Positions 10,962 through 21,429 of a stretch of DNA of 64,000 nucleotides are shown here, one piece after another. The stretch spans positions 3,095,501 to 3,159,500 of the forward strand of contig OW285194.1 in the NCBI GenBank assembly GCA_935421135.1. The letters are read 5' to 3'. Position 1 is the first letter of the stretch; every line of letters starts with the position of its first letter. The stretch comes from Bugulina stolonifera. Its lineage: Eukaryota > Bryozoa > Gymnolaemata > Cheilostomatida > Bugulidae. The notes beneath the pieces were generated by a model. That model saw only the letters and a program-made list of their open reading frames with translations, did not search any database and was not told the origin of the DNA. The translations under genes were made by a program, and so were the position numbers.

Positions 10962-13900
10962 ACAAGCCCTATGCAACCAGTTACTTCCTCCCAGGAAGAC
11001 TGGAGGGTAAGCCAGTGCAGTTTCTGGTGGACACAGGCTGCACGACCAACTTATTATCCAAACAAGTGTTTGACAAGCTTCCAGGTCGGGTGAAAGACAG
11101 TCTGGAAGAAAGTGACTCTCACGGTATAATGGCCGATGGTACACAGCTGCCGTTCTATGGTGTGTTGAGGCTGCCACTCAGGATTCGGGACATAAAGACA
11201 GAGGAGGTCTTTGCAGTGAGTCGCATCAATGAGGATGCCATATTGGGCATGCCTTTTCTGATGGCGCACAATTGTTCCATGGAGTTCAACCAGCCCATAG
11301 TGCAAGTAGACGGAAGAAAGCTGAAGTGTACTGACCGACATGGCCGGCTGCTAATGAGCAGCATCCAAGTCACAAGAGAGACGGTGATTCCACCCCAGGC
11401 TGAGATGGCAGTGCAATGCCGGCTCACCACCAGGAACTATTGTCCGGTTGGACTGATAGAAGGGCAGGCAGGTAGACTGCCCATCGCTACTAGCTTGAAC
11501 AAGCCCGGGGACCATGGCAAAGTAGTAGCTAGATGTCTGAACTTCACTAGTCAACCTATGATGCTGAAAGCAGGATCGGCGATTGGTACCTTCACAGGAG
11601 TGGAGGAGGAGCAAGTAGATGACTCCCAGCCATTAAGTGACAGTAGTGTGACAGACTTCAAGAACATCCCAGCTGTGGATGGAAAGGTGCCAGAGCACCT
11701 TGAGTCGCTGTATGAAACAGCAAAAGGAAACTGCAGTGGACCAGGGCAAGCCTGGAAGTTAGCACGGCTGCTAACTGACTACGGTGCTGTGTTCAGTACC
11801 GGGGATGGAGACGTCGGACGGACCACATTGGTGGAGCATAGCATACCGGTGGAGACCGGTACCCGACCCATCCGTCAGCCTCCTCATCGGCTTGGGCCAG
11901 AAAAGGAAGCGGAGGCTGAAAGACAAGTACAAGATTTACTTGAGAAGGGATTGATCGAACCTGCTGGAGGTGCCTGGAGCGCCCCGGTTGTCCTAGTGAG
12001 GAAGAAAGATGGAAACTGGCGTTTCTGCGTTGACTATAGGAGGCTGAATGCCGTTACTGAACAGGATGCCTATCCACTTCCACGGATTGATGACAGCCTG
12101 GATGCGCTGTCGGGAAGCAGATATTTCAGCACCCTTGACCTAGTTAGTGGTTATTGGCAAGTCCCGCTAGATGCCGATGCCCAAGAGAAGTCTGCCTTTG
12201 CCACTCGCTCTGGACTGTGGAAGTGGAAGGTGTTGCCATTTGGGTTGACCTCAGCCCCAGCTACTTTTCAAAGACTCATGGAACGAGTTTTGCATGGGCT
12301 GCACTGGAAGAGCTTGTTACTATACCTGGATGATATTATAGTCATAGCTCCGGACTTTGAGACCCACCTTCAACGGCTAGAAGAAGTGTTCAAGCGCCTA
12401 CAGCAAGCTGGACTGAAGCTGAAGCCATCCAAGTGTGAGCTACTGCAACCAGAAGTACGATATTTGGGTCACATAGTCAGTGAGAATGGGGTTGCAACCG
12501 ATCCCGAGAAGGTAGCTGCCGTCCGGGACTGGCCTAGGCCAACCGGAGTCAAAGAATTGCAAGCCTTCCTTGGAACAGTGGGCTATTACAGACAGTATCT
12601 CCCCGACTTTGCCACTACAGCTCAACCACTTCACAGACTCACCAGCAAAGGGGTGGACTGGACTTGGACTGAACAGGAGCAGATGTCTTTCGAGAAGTTG
12701 AAACAGAGGTTGACTTCAGCACCAGTCCTAGGATATCCAGATCCTACTCAGACCTACATCCTGGACACGGATGCCAGTGGAGTCGGAGTGGGTGCTGTCC
12801 TGTCCCAGGTACAAAATGGATTGGAGAGGGTCATAGCCTACTATAGCAAAACCCTGGCTCCGCCGGAAAGAAACTACTGTGTAACCAGAAGAGAATTGCT
12901 GGCGATTGTGAAGGCAATCAAACACTTTCGCCCATATCTCTATGGTCAGAAGTTCCGGCTACGAACTGATCACGCTTCTCTGCGATGGCTATGTAGACGC
13001 AGAGAACCTTCCAACCAGGTTGCCCGCTGGTTGGAAATTCTGGCAGAGTTCCAGTACACTTTAGAGCACAGAGCTGGACCCAAACATGGTAACGCTGATG
13101 GACTCAGCAGGCAGATTTGTGAGAACTGTAGACAATGTGAGCTGATCGAGAGCAGAGATGGTGGACCCACTCGAGAGGAACTCGACAGGGAGCACCTGGA
13201 ACCTGCCTTAAAAGCGGCAGGGTCCCAACAATCTGTCATATCTGGGTTGGCCTCTGCCTTAAAAGTGGCAGAGGAGGATCCTGACCAGCCAATGTCAAGG
13301 TGGGGTTCCACATCATCTTTTGGAGAGATGAAGCACACTGACCATGGGTGTCTACCTGCCTTAGAAGTGGCAGGGGAAGTCACTAACCTGTCAGTGAATG
13401 CAGACCACTCACCTGATGCCGCTGCTAAGATTGTCACCAGGAGTACCCAGTTAGATGCTGAGTTGGTCAAAGAACAGACTACTGGGTCAGGAGCTGTAGC
13501 GACTATGTACAGAGCTCTACAAGACAGGTCTGAATTGACAGATGAGCAATTAGAACTTGGAGATGCTGAACTAAAAAGACTACACAGCCAACGAGATTCT
13601 TTGAGGATTCGACCTGATGGTGTGTTAGAAGCTAGAGTGGCTCCACAAGGCAAGCCCCGGTGGTGTGCCGTTTGCCCACCAGCGCTCAGGAACAGTGTGA
13701 TATGGAAGACTCATGCAATGACTCATTCTGGAGTGAACAAGACTCTGTGGCGGCTCCAATTGACATGGTATTGGCCAGGGATGACTACCCACGTCAGAGG
13801 CATAGTCAGGAGCTGTGAGGTCTGCCAAGCATCCAAGCATGGTGGACATAAGGCTCCTGGAGGAAGACGGAGGTTGTATGCTGGCCGCCCATGGCAAAAA

Positions 13901-16042
13901 GTGGCAGTAGACCTGGTCGGCCCCCTGCCAGAGACATCAAGAGGAAACCGGTGGATCCTTGTTCTGGTTGACCACTTCACAAGGTGGCAGGATGCATTGG
14001 CCATCCCTGATGCTACTGCCCCAGTGGTGGCTTCCACACTGGATGAGAGAGTTTTCTGCTATATGGGCTTGCCTGAACAGATCCACACAGACCAAGGGGC
14101 TCAGTTTGAGTCTCAGCTAATGACCGAGCTCTGTCAACTTTGGGGGGTGGACAAGACACGTACCACACCATACCACCCAGAAGCCAATGGTGTGGTAGAA
14201 CGCAACAACAGAGGTCTGGGAGACTCACTAAGAGCATTATTGTTGAGGAGAGGACAGGATGAATGGGACATGCTCCTGCCCCAGTTGATGAGAGCCTACC
14301 GGGGAACTCCCCACTCCGTCACTGGTGAGACAGCAAATATGTTGATGTTGGGTAGAGAACTACGCTTGCCCGACCAGTTGCAGCACCAACCACCCCCAGA
14401 AGACTTCTGCCCTCAGCATGAGTTTGTGGTGTCAATGAGAGAGAGACTGGAACAGGCCCATGAGGCATTAAGGCAGCAACAAACACAAACTCGACAGGGT
14501 GATCAGGAAGAGCCTCCGCTGTTTGCACCAGGGGATTTGGTATGGCTGCAGAACAAAAGAAGACGGCGGGGAGACAACAGCAAATTGCAACAGAAGTTTG
14601 TGGGACCCTACGAGGTGGTGGAAGCCTATAACAACCATACATATAAGATTGAGAGACAAGGGCAATTATCCATACAGAATGAATCTAGACTTAAACTCCA
14701 CTACCCCTGTCTGGAAGAACTTGGAAAAGCTCCTGCTACTCTGGAGCCACGAAGAAGGCCTAACATGAGAGGCACCCTCCGGCCAAGAAGGGAGGAAGCC
14801 GGACCAAATGGCTCGGAATTACTTGCACTCCCAGATATGATACAAAACAGGGAGCCACATGAGGTTGTTCCCCCTGCTCCCAATCAGCAGCCAGTAGAAA
14901 GAGCTCCACTCACCGAAGTTTTACCTGCACCAGGAACCAAGTTAGGGCCACCCCAACTGACAGAGATGCCTGAGGAACCCTCTTTGGAGAAACCAGTAGG
15001 ACCGAGACGGTCAACCCGTCTAGCCGCCAGATGGCCAACTAGATACCAGCCAGAGGAACCATATTTAAAGCCCAAAGTACCCAAAGGGTGGAAACCTGAG
15101 TTCCAACAGACCCCTTGCAAAAAACAGCTAGCTTCTAGGATCCATAGTCTAGGAGATATAAGGGTTATAACACAAACACCCAAGGAGCTGTTTTGTGAGG
15201 ATGCTATACTGCCATCTAGATACCTGCCAGAGGAACAACAGTTAGAGCCCATGGCATCCAGAGGAAGAAAGACTGTGTTCCAGCAAACACCCTGCAAAAA
15301 ACAGCTAGTTTCTAAAGCTAATAGTCTGGGAGATATGAAGGTTGTAAATGAAAGAACAAAGGAACTATTTTCTAAGGAGGGGGAATGCTGCCAGGAAGTT
15401 GGTGATTGGTCTCATTTCCTGCAGCCATCTTGGGAAGGTTCACATAGTGAGTTGACAAGAGAAAGACTTGTATTACTTAAATCCAAGCCATCTGTGATCC
15501 AAGTTCACTACACATCACCTGAAATGGACCCAAACCAACCTTCAGACCTTACTACTGCAGGAGGTGAGTCTGATGATTCTCTGACACAGATTCTAGAAGA
15601 CTTACCAAAATATTTAGATAGCCCTTTTATTATTGAGAGTCAACAGCAATTGTTGGAGGAGAGTGACAATGACTGTCTGCTAGAGTCAGAGGAAGAGGTT
15701 GACACTGCCTTAAAAGTGGCAGTACAACTTAGCCAACCACCTCAGGGGGAGTCTTGGCCTATAGAACATGGGCCCCAGAATACCAAAACACCAAGAAGGG
15801 GGGGTCAGTCACCCAGTGCTGCCCTAAAAGTGGTAGCTGGTGAAACTGTCCATCCTGCCTTAAAAGTGGCAGAGAAAGCAGTTGTAGTGAGCTCAAGTCA
15901 GGTCAAACAAACCAACAGTCTTGCTTCTAGGGTGCCGTACAAGGAGGACTATGTACACAGCCCCCCCCCCCGAGTCCTCAGCCCAGCTTCAGGGACTGAG
16001 GGTGTTGGACCCAAGCCGGGGGATGGAACCCAGGGAAGATAA
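10962..16042 (+). CDS. pol: Pol polyprotein of element A: protease, reverse transcriptase, RNase H, integrase
   Basis: The open frame after the insertion; residue numbers here count from codon 11015. Protease: FLVDTGCTTNLLS (residues 3-15) with ILGMPFL near 77-83. Reverse transcriptase: D375 in STLDLVSGYW and YLDDII with D439/D440. RNase H: ILDTDAS with D584. Integrase: an HHCC zinc-binding region (THAMTHSG ... SCEVCQ), then catalytic D966, D1026 and E1062 with 35 residues between the last two, then a GPY/F module (KFVGPYEVVEAYNNHTYKI). No stop interrupts these domains. After about residue 1230 comes a roughly 400-aa Pro/Glu/Lys-rich tail with an internal duplication (15100-15190 against 15275-15365) and several ALKVA peptides. 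It ends beyond an 11-C run that separates it from ORF3 by one reading frame. Catalytically it looks competent, but the Kolobok insertion separates it from gag. Confidence 0.93.
13202..13374 (+). repeat. Three TTAAAAGT-loop hairpins between RNase H and integrase
   Basis: 13202-13221 (CCTGCC/GGCAGG, loop TTAAAAGC), 13251-13274 (8-bp stem CCTCTGCC/GGCAGAGG) and 13355-13374 (loop TTAGAAGT). They encode PALKAAG, SALKVAEE and PALEVAG. Confidence 0.85.
15100..15369 (+). repeat. Internal tandem duplication in the pol tail
   Basis: Two diverged copies about 175 bp apart (15100-15194 and 15275-15369) encode FQQTPCKKQLASR and FQQTPCKKQLVSK followed by NSLGD/HSLGD and KELF motifs. The duplicated unit lies C-terminal to integrase and has no known function. 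Confidence 0.75.
15704..15872 (+). repeat. Three TTAAAAGT-loop hairpins in the pol tail
   Basis: 15704-15723 (ACTGCC/GGCAGT, outer pair changed on both arms), 15818-15837 (GCTGCC/GGTAGC, one G-T wobble, loop CTAAAAGT) and 15855-15872 (CTGCC/GGCAG). All are read as ALKV. Confidence 0.85.
15961..15971 (+). repeat. C11 homopolymer where the pol frame and ORF3 frame meet
   Basis: Eleven C residues. Pol continues past it for 24 codons to a stop at 16042, whereas the ORF3 frame (one base further on) is open through it. Loss of a single C would fuse pol to ORF3, so this is a candidate slippage site or a one-base mutation. Confidence 0.6.
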
Positions 16043-17159
16043 CATGGAATCATTGGTTTTGATCGAGAATCAAGATTGGTTTAAGGACCTGTGTTTAAGT
16101 GATTCCAGTGATAGTGAGACAAAGGGTGCTGTACCCCCAGGACATGACCTCGAGTGTATTGGGCCGGCTAGGAGCCGAACCGAAGCCCTAGGCCCACCTG
16201 CCTTAAAAGTGGCAGGTGGGTACTCAACCAGGAGAGCAGAACCTCCAGTCACTGAGGCTAGTAGCCAGAGATCCATCCTGCGAGACATTGAGCCAGCCGT
16301 TGTCAACAGAGTCTGCACTGACCATCTTTTTGCAGGTAGACGTATGGATGGGGACCAAGAACGGCTGGTTTCCTCACCAGGGAAGAGGATGGCAGCTATC
16401 TCCCCCATTAGGCCCCCCGTAGTCAAGCAGCTGAGAGTGGCGCTCACCCGGTTAAATGTTTCCCAACTAGACCTGCCATCTCCAGTACAACCCAGAGACA
16501 GAGAGAAGCCTTCTAAGAAGTCTAAACGTACACCCACTATCGAGTGGGTGGATAGGAGTACTAAGGATGAGGTGGAGAGGGCTCTTATGGGAGAGAACGC
16601 CTGTAAACTCTGTAGGTTCAGTACCAGTAAGAGGAGGATCAGGATCCACATCAGACAACACCTGTGTATGCACTACTGCAGCTGTGGATATCAACATCTC
16701 AGTCGAGATCAGATAGCTGAGCATCTCAAGGCTGGCAGACAAGCTGGGAGTCACACAGAGGAGGATCTGATCTACATGGTGGATGCACACCAGTTTCCGA
16801 GCTTCCTTAAGCATATGGGCTGGCCAGAGAGCAGGGAATTTGGGCCATGTGCCCCCTCGGAGCCTGCCGAATCGGACCAGGTCACTACCCGCCAGGCAAT
16901 GGAGGCATCGCCACTGACCAAGCAGCGGACCTCACAGACAGTTACTATTCAGCACAGGGAGAATTTGAGGCCGCTGACTGATGGTCCACCAACCCCCTGG
17001 AAGCTACCTCTTGGTTTTAAGATCCCGCGGAGGACGATCAGGAATGGACCGGAGCAAGAGAAGGTACCGAAAGAATATGGGCCTATACTAACCTCAGACT
17101 GGACGGATATGGCAGTCTCTGCAACCCGGCCCAGGACGCCAGAAGGTAAAAGAAAATGA
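16023..17159 (+). CDS. ORF3 of element A: zinc-finger protein in the env position
   Basis: Counted from the ATG at 16023 it is 378 aa; the frame is open upstream to 15921 and through the C11 run, so a pol fusion is possible. It overlaps the pol end by 20 nt. A C2H2 finger is visible (C194-x2-C197-x11-H209-x3-H213), followed by C219-x-C221 and H234, then a conserved VDAHQFPSFLKHM block. The same arrangement, with the same C2H2 spacing, occurs in the second retroelement's ORF (43206-44921), so it is a conserved component, not random sequence. There is no signal peptide or membrane segment, so it is not an envelope protein. It could bind the element's RNA or DNA or chromatin. An in-frame TGA (17157-17159) separates it from the coiled-coil ORF downstream. 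Confidence 0.78.
   Translation: MEPREDNMESLVLIENQDWFKDLCLSDSSDSETKGAVPPGHDLECIGPARSRTEALGPPALKVAGGYSTRRAEPPVTEASSQRSILRDIEPAVVNRVCTDHLFAGRRMDGDQERLVSSPGKRMAAISPIRPPVVKQLRVALTRLNVSQLDLPSPVQPRDREKPSKKSKRTPTIEWVDRSTKDEVERALMGENACKLCRFSTSKRRIRIHIRQHLCMHYCSCGYQHLSRDQIAEHLKAGRQAGSHTEEDLIYMVDAHQFPSFLKHMGWPESREFGPCAPSEPAESDQVTTRQAMEASPLTKQRTSQTVTIQHRENLRPLTDGPPTPWKLPLGFKIPRRTIRNGPEQEKVPKEYGPILTSDWTDMAVSATRPRTPEGKRK
16193..16220 (+). repeat. TTAAAAGT hairpin with a perfect 10-bp stem in ORF3
   Basis: CCCACCTGCC and GGCAGGTGGG are exact complements around TTAAAAGT. It is the longest stem of the set, and is read in frame as PPALKVAGG. Confidence 0.85.
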
Positions 17160-17210
17160 CACACCACTACCCAGCCTAGCCTGCTAGTCGTTGAGACAGG
17201 GAACAGAAGT

Positions 17211-17450
17211 ATGGTATTGAGACGGCTCTTGGGATGTCAGCCCCCCAGTGAAGGGATCCTGAAGAGACGACTGAGGAGGAAGGCGTTACTGGTTAGGGAC
17301 GCGGACGAGCTGGAGGAGAAGGCATGCCAGATAGATAGCACCAGGCGACAGAGGAACGTAGCAGCCAGCGAAGATGTAGAGTTGAAGGCAGAGGCTGAGC
17401 ATCTGCGGACTGAGTCAGCCCGGCTCAAGGCCCTGGCACAACAAGAATAG
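17211..17450 (+). CDS. Coiled-coil ORF at the 3' end of element A
   Basis: A 79-aa frame rich in Arg, Glu, Leu and Ala with a heptad-like pattern (LEEKACQID ... LKAEAEHLRTESARLKALA). It is in the same frame as ORF3, and the 51 bp between the ORF3 TGA and this ATG contain no other stop. In the second retroelement the zinc finger and a comparable coiled-coil tail are one uninterrupted protein, so this is probably the C-terminal part of ORF3, cut off by a stop or read through. It ends 38 bp before the 3' LTR. Confidence 0.6.
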   Translation: MVLRRLLGCQPPSEGILKRRLRRKALLVRDADELEEKACQIDSTRRQRNVAASEDVELKAEAEHLRTESARLKALAQQE

Positions 17451-17477
17451 TATTAGTGAGACCCCTGGCCCACTAAT

Positions 17478-17486
17478 GGGAGGGAG
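17478..17486 (+). promoter_or_regulatory. Polypurine tract of element A
   Basis: GGGAGGGAG lies two bases before the 3' LTR, the position where plus-strand DNA synthesis is primed in LTR retrotransposons. Confidence 0.7.
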
Positions 17487-17488
17487 TG

Positions 17489-18068
17489 TGTGGTGGATTT
17501 TGACACTAGCTATGATATTCTACATTTTATAATATTATATTACACACATAATTCTGTATGCATATACCTAGTATGCCAATAACCTGTGTCTCCATATTCT
17601 ACATGTAAATGCATGTGCCAATAATTTGTATCATTATGCTTTTATACTGATGCCGGCTTGGAATGTTGTATTAGTCAGCCGGTATCTACTGACCTTTGGT
17701 CTTTGCTATGCTATATAAGCAGAGCAGATGTTCTGCTCTGCCTCTTTTGTCACAATAAACAGCACTATACACTTGGACACTTGGCAGGCATTCACTTCAC
17801 AGATTAATTAGCAGTCAACCGGCATCAAGCTGACACTTGATTGTTTGTGGTTAACATAATACTACATTAGCCGGTACATTGCAGGGCATTAGCCGGTACA
17901 CAACCGGCTAGCAGGCTAATACTTGGCAGGGAGCCGGCAGGTACAAAGGGACTAGTCAAGCCTGCCTTAAAAGTGGCAAGCTGACTGTACCTTTGTAAGT
18001 CGGTATAGCGGTGAAGGTATCCAGGTGGTGCTGCCTTAAAAGTGGCAGCTCACCCGGCATCCTTTACA
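17489..18068 (+). repeat. 3' LTR of element A
   Basis: The 580-bp direct repeat of 1467-2046; no mismatch was seen. TATA box at 17711-17719, AATAAA at 17754-17759, and TTAAAAGT hairpins at 17961-17980 and 18030-18049. It is preceded by the purine tract GGGAGGGAG. Confidence 0.93.
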
Positions 18069-18072
18069 ATAG

Positions 18073-18093
18073 CTAGTGTCAAAATCCACCACA
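18073..18093 (-). mobile_element. Terminal 21 bp of the old solo LTR
   Basis: The sequence CTAGTGTCAAAATCCACCACA is the reverse complement of the first 21 bases of the LTR at 1467. It completes the solo LTR that begins at 45. It is followed by GGGT, the duplicate of 41-44. Confidence 0.88.
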
Positions 18094-18830
18094 GGGTAAT
18101 GGCACACTCCAGTTTATATACACATGAATAATAGCATACAAGGTGACTCTGTTATATCTATACTATACTATCATGTGTTGATACCTAAATAAACATCAGA
18201 TAGAAATTACATCTATTATAGGCTATAACTACTGACAGAGTAGTATAGAATATACAATATACCTAGTGTGTGTATGTCTAGTATTACATGATACAAGCTC
18301 CAATCCAGGAATACAAACTCATATTTGTTCGAGAATCACCTCCTGCCTTGGTTCTGTGGCTGAGTACAGTCTATGAGTGTGATGTAGGGGGAGGGGAGGG
18401 AGGTACCCGACTTCACCCTGCAATCATATAAGTGCAAGTAGGCAATATACAGCATATTTTTGTTCAAAGTGATTGTTGTTGTGGACAGGTTTACTGTGAT
18501 ATTAACTAATTTACAAACATTTCCCAACTAAATATCCTATAATTCACTAGAAATATCATTATCATTACACAATACTTTAACATGTATCATAATTATAATA
18601 TAATATAGTCTATATCTTCTTGAATGAAGCCTTATTGCTACAGATTGGAGTTATCACCCCTCCAATTATGCAACAATATGGGAAGACGACTACCCAACAA
18701 CAGAAAGTACCCATGAAGCCCATACTAAGTACATGTAGCTGTATTGTATACATTATGGTTACAGACTTGCCAATCCTCTATTAAGCAAGAACTATCACTT
18801 ATACCAATATACATGTACATTGTAATTTGA

Positions 18831-18917
18831 TAAATAAGAACAATGTACAGTATAGGTGAGGTACATTGTTATAATATAACAATGTACCTCACATGTACCG
18901 TACATTGTGCTTATTTA
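18831..18917. repeat. Long near-perfect palindrome
   Basis: The core GTGAGGTACATTGTTAT (18856-18872) is exactly complementary to 18876-18892 around AAT. Complementarity continues outward with a few mismatches through ACAATGTAC and AATAAG to about 18831 and 18917, giving arms of about 40 bp. It may be a foldback MITE. Confidence 0.8.
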
Positions 18918-19721
18918 TTATATGGTTCTGTGATGTAATACTATACTACAACGTATTACACACGTACACAAGAGTGCTTTGTGACATCATGATAAGCAGA
19001 TGAAAACATCATAATGGAACAATATCCTAGAACTTACAGCTTACTCATTACCTGGTTGTATCATAGTATAATCTGTTTAGTGACATTGTTCCCATGGAGA
19101 GCTTTGTTTACTTGGTTTCCATGGTGAGCTGTTGACTTGTTTCCATGGTGACCTCTGGTACTAATCACTTTCAACAAGGAACAATGAAATACAAGATAAA
19201 ACATTGTAATGAGTGAAAAATTGTTGCTACACTATTTCTGGTGAGATGAATAATTGAATGGTTCTACATTATGTATTGCTAACAATAAGTAAACACCAGG
19301 AAGTGGATGTATTAAACATCTTTCATTCACTACAAAGTGTATCACTTATGTAGAATTACTCTATCTGTCTTTCTGTCTGTCTGTCTGTCTTGACAAGCAT
19401 GGTACAGAGAAAGAAACTAATTGATTACGTAATGGTTGTGTAAGATGCACCCTATCAACTGCGATCTCCACTAACTAAATCGCGAGGGTACTGAGCTGTA
19501 CTGGTTTTAATACTAAACTACATGCTGTGTTTCAAACAACAATACAATATAGTAAAGGTATTTCTAGTGAATTATATGATCTATTTATTTGGGTAATTGT
19601 CATTAGTCAGGTATAAAAATAGCAATGAATTATAAAAAAAGAAAAATTGGTTAATTAATAATTATGTTTGTAATTGCAATATCAGTTGTGTGGAGGTGAC
19701 TGTAAATCTGATACATTGCTA

Positions 19722-19791
19722 TACATGTATGATACATTGCTATACATGTATGATACATTGCTATAATACATATATGATACGTTGCTATACA
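19722..19791. repeat. 21-bp tandem repeat, about 3-4 copies
   Basis: The unit GATACATTGCTATACATGTAT recurs with small changes. It is ordinary minisatellite sequence. Confidence 0.7.
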
Positions 19792-21429
19792 TAGGCCTAT
19801 GAGTTATTACCGGGTTTTAATAATATTAAAGGAAATGATACACAAATGACAGCAAATGAAAAAATCATGTGTCTGGGTCGGGTTGGCTATGGCTATGCTG
19901 AGGACAGGCTCACATGCTCAACCAATAGGAAGTGTTGTCCCCAACACTTAGAAAACTGACCGGGTCCAGGGTAGCGCTGGCCGAGGTAGGCACAACTTTG
20001 TGCTTTTTGGCCATAGCCAGGGTTCCATCCGAAATCCATAATGGAGAAGTTGCCTTCTCCATTATATACGATGTCACCCCCAACCCAATTGCCCCAACCA
20101 CAAACTAAGACATAAGAGTACACTAAATTGTGCAAGATTGCGCCTAATTGCGCTGGCCAGGCATGGGCACCGAGGGGCGAAACACTGAGTAAAGGGCCAG
20201 TAAGGGGTAGGAGATCGCTGAGCGGGATACGGTGGTGGCATGTGGGTGGGGGCTCATGCGGCAGCAGTTGACAGGCTGGAAACTCCTCTGTCGGCAGCAC
20301 CTTCAAGCTCATCAGGCATTTAATCTTCTTCCCTTAGCGGCAAGTGTCACTACAGGGGCAGGAACAGAGGCGGCAGGGGCAGCGGCAAGTGTGACTGTTG
20401 GGGCAGAACCAGGACGAGAGGTAGCAACGGTAGCGGCAAGTGTGGCCGAAGTAGGGGTGGCACAAGTATCCATAGGTGTCTCAGACACCTCCTGATGTAG
20501 TGGTGGCTCCTCCTTAACTACAGTTGAAACAGTGTGAGGGTGCACCAGCTGCAGTACGGGGTCAGTGTTGGTGGACTGGGTTTGGGCATAGCTATGGCGA
20601 TCTGGGGCTCCGTCTTCACATGGAGGCGTGGCCATTCCATAATGCTCAGCTCTTCCAGCAGATCATTTAAACTCACAAAGGAGAAGGGCAGATATCAGCG
20701 GATTTCAACTACATTATATCATCACCATATCAGTATACACCAGAAACTTGAAATACCAGAAAGTCACTCAAACAATGAGGAAATGGCTAGTAGCAGAAAC
20801 GCATACCAACAAGAAAACAAATTATTTCGTGCATCATGAAAATAAACAAGCAGAGTGGATAACTAAACCAATCAATCTAACAAGTCAATCCAGCAGATCC
20901 ATGACATAATCAACTTGGTATACCCTACATGCAAAACATCCACGGAAATATAACTACCCTACTGTATAGCCCAATAAGTAGTATATTTGCAATTTGGAGT
21001 TATCTACCTTTTTATCTACCTTCTGGTATATTGGTGTGCAATTTAGATATTACATGTATATAAAATATATGCAATAATGCACAGTAAATAGCTAAACAGA
21101 TTGATGTTATATATTATTGAATGAAGCAAGATAAATGTGTGTGAAGAGTGTCCAATCGAACAGCAGTAGCAGCCATGTCAATCTGTAAACTACGTGTATA
21201 TGCAAGTAACAGAGAACACAACAAAGTAGTGGTTTAGTGGGGCTGGGAACAATCATGGTCTAAGGATGGTCTTCATTGCTTACGGGGGCGGGCAAAGGTT
21301 GGGGCTTGTACTCAGTAGAGGAAGCTGGGGCATCGCCAGAGGCATCAACCAGGCTTGTGCGGTCTAAGTGAATCCAGGAGCATTTACTCGTCTTACTAGG
21401 CCATGCAGGGCCATACCCATACCTCATAC

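Larger units (their letters stand above)
1467..18068 (+). mobile_element. Full-length Ty3/Gypsy retrotransposon (element A), interrupted by a Kolobok-like transposon
   Basis: Two 580-bp LTRs flank an internal region with a primer-binding site, gag, pol (protease, reverse transcriptase, RNase H, integrase), an extra ORF3 and a polypurine tract. The 4-bp target duplication is ATAG (1463-1466 and 18069-18072). Without the 7.2-kb insert at 3726-10957 the element is about 9.4 kb. Order of domains (integrase after RNase H) places it in Ty3/Gypsy. The LTRs show no difference on reading through, so insertion was recent. It landed 21 bp inside the end of a solo LTR of its own family in the opposite orientation. 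Confidence 0.93.
18098..21429. other. Host sequence with no gene I can support
   Basis: AT-rich sequence with scattered short frames. Features noted separately: a long palindrome (18831-18917), a CTGT microsatellite (about 19366-19391) and a 21-bp tandem repeat (about 19722-19791). At 20312-20700 the minus strand has an Ala/Thr/Pro-rich open frame and an overlapping SLNDLLEELSIMEWPRLHV peptide; at 21260-21400 the minus strand reads WIHLDRTSLVDASGD. These could be exons or remnants of a decayed gene or retroelement, but no splice model joins them. Confidence 0.5.

Noticed and set aside
18069..18093. Extending the 3' LTR of element A to 18093 because of a 25-bp inverted match with its start
   Set aside because: The 5' LTR ends at 2046 with TTTACA, and the extra bases are the remainder of the antiparallel solo LTR plus the ATAG duplication.
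20232..20839. Ala/Val/Thr/Gly-rich frames on both strands
   Set aside because: Degenerate GCGGCAAGTGT-type repeats give low-complexity translations in all frames; no splice model or domain supports either.
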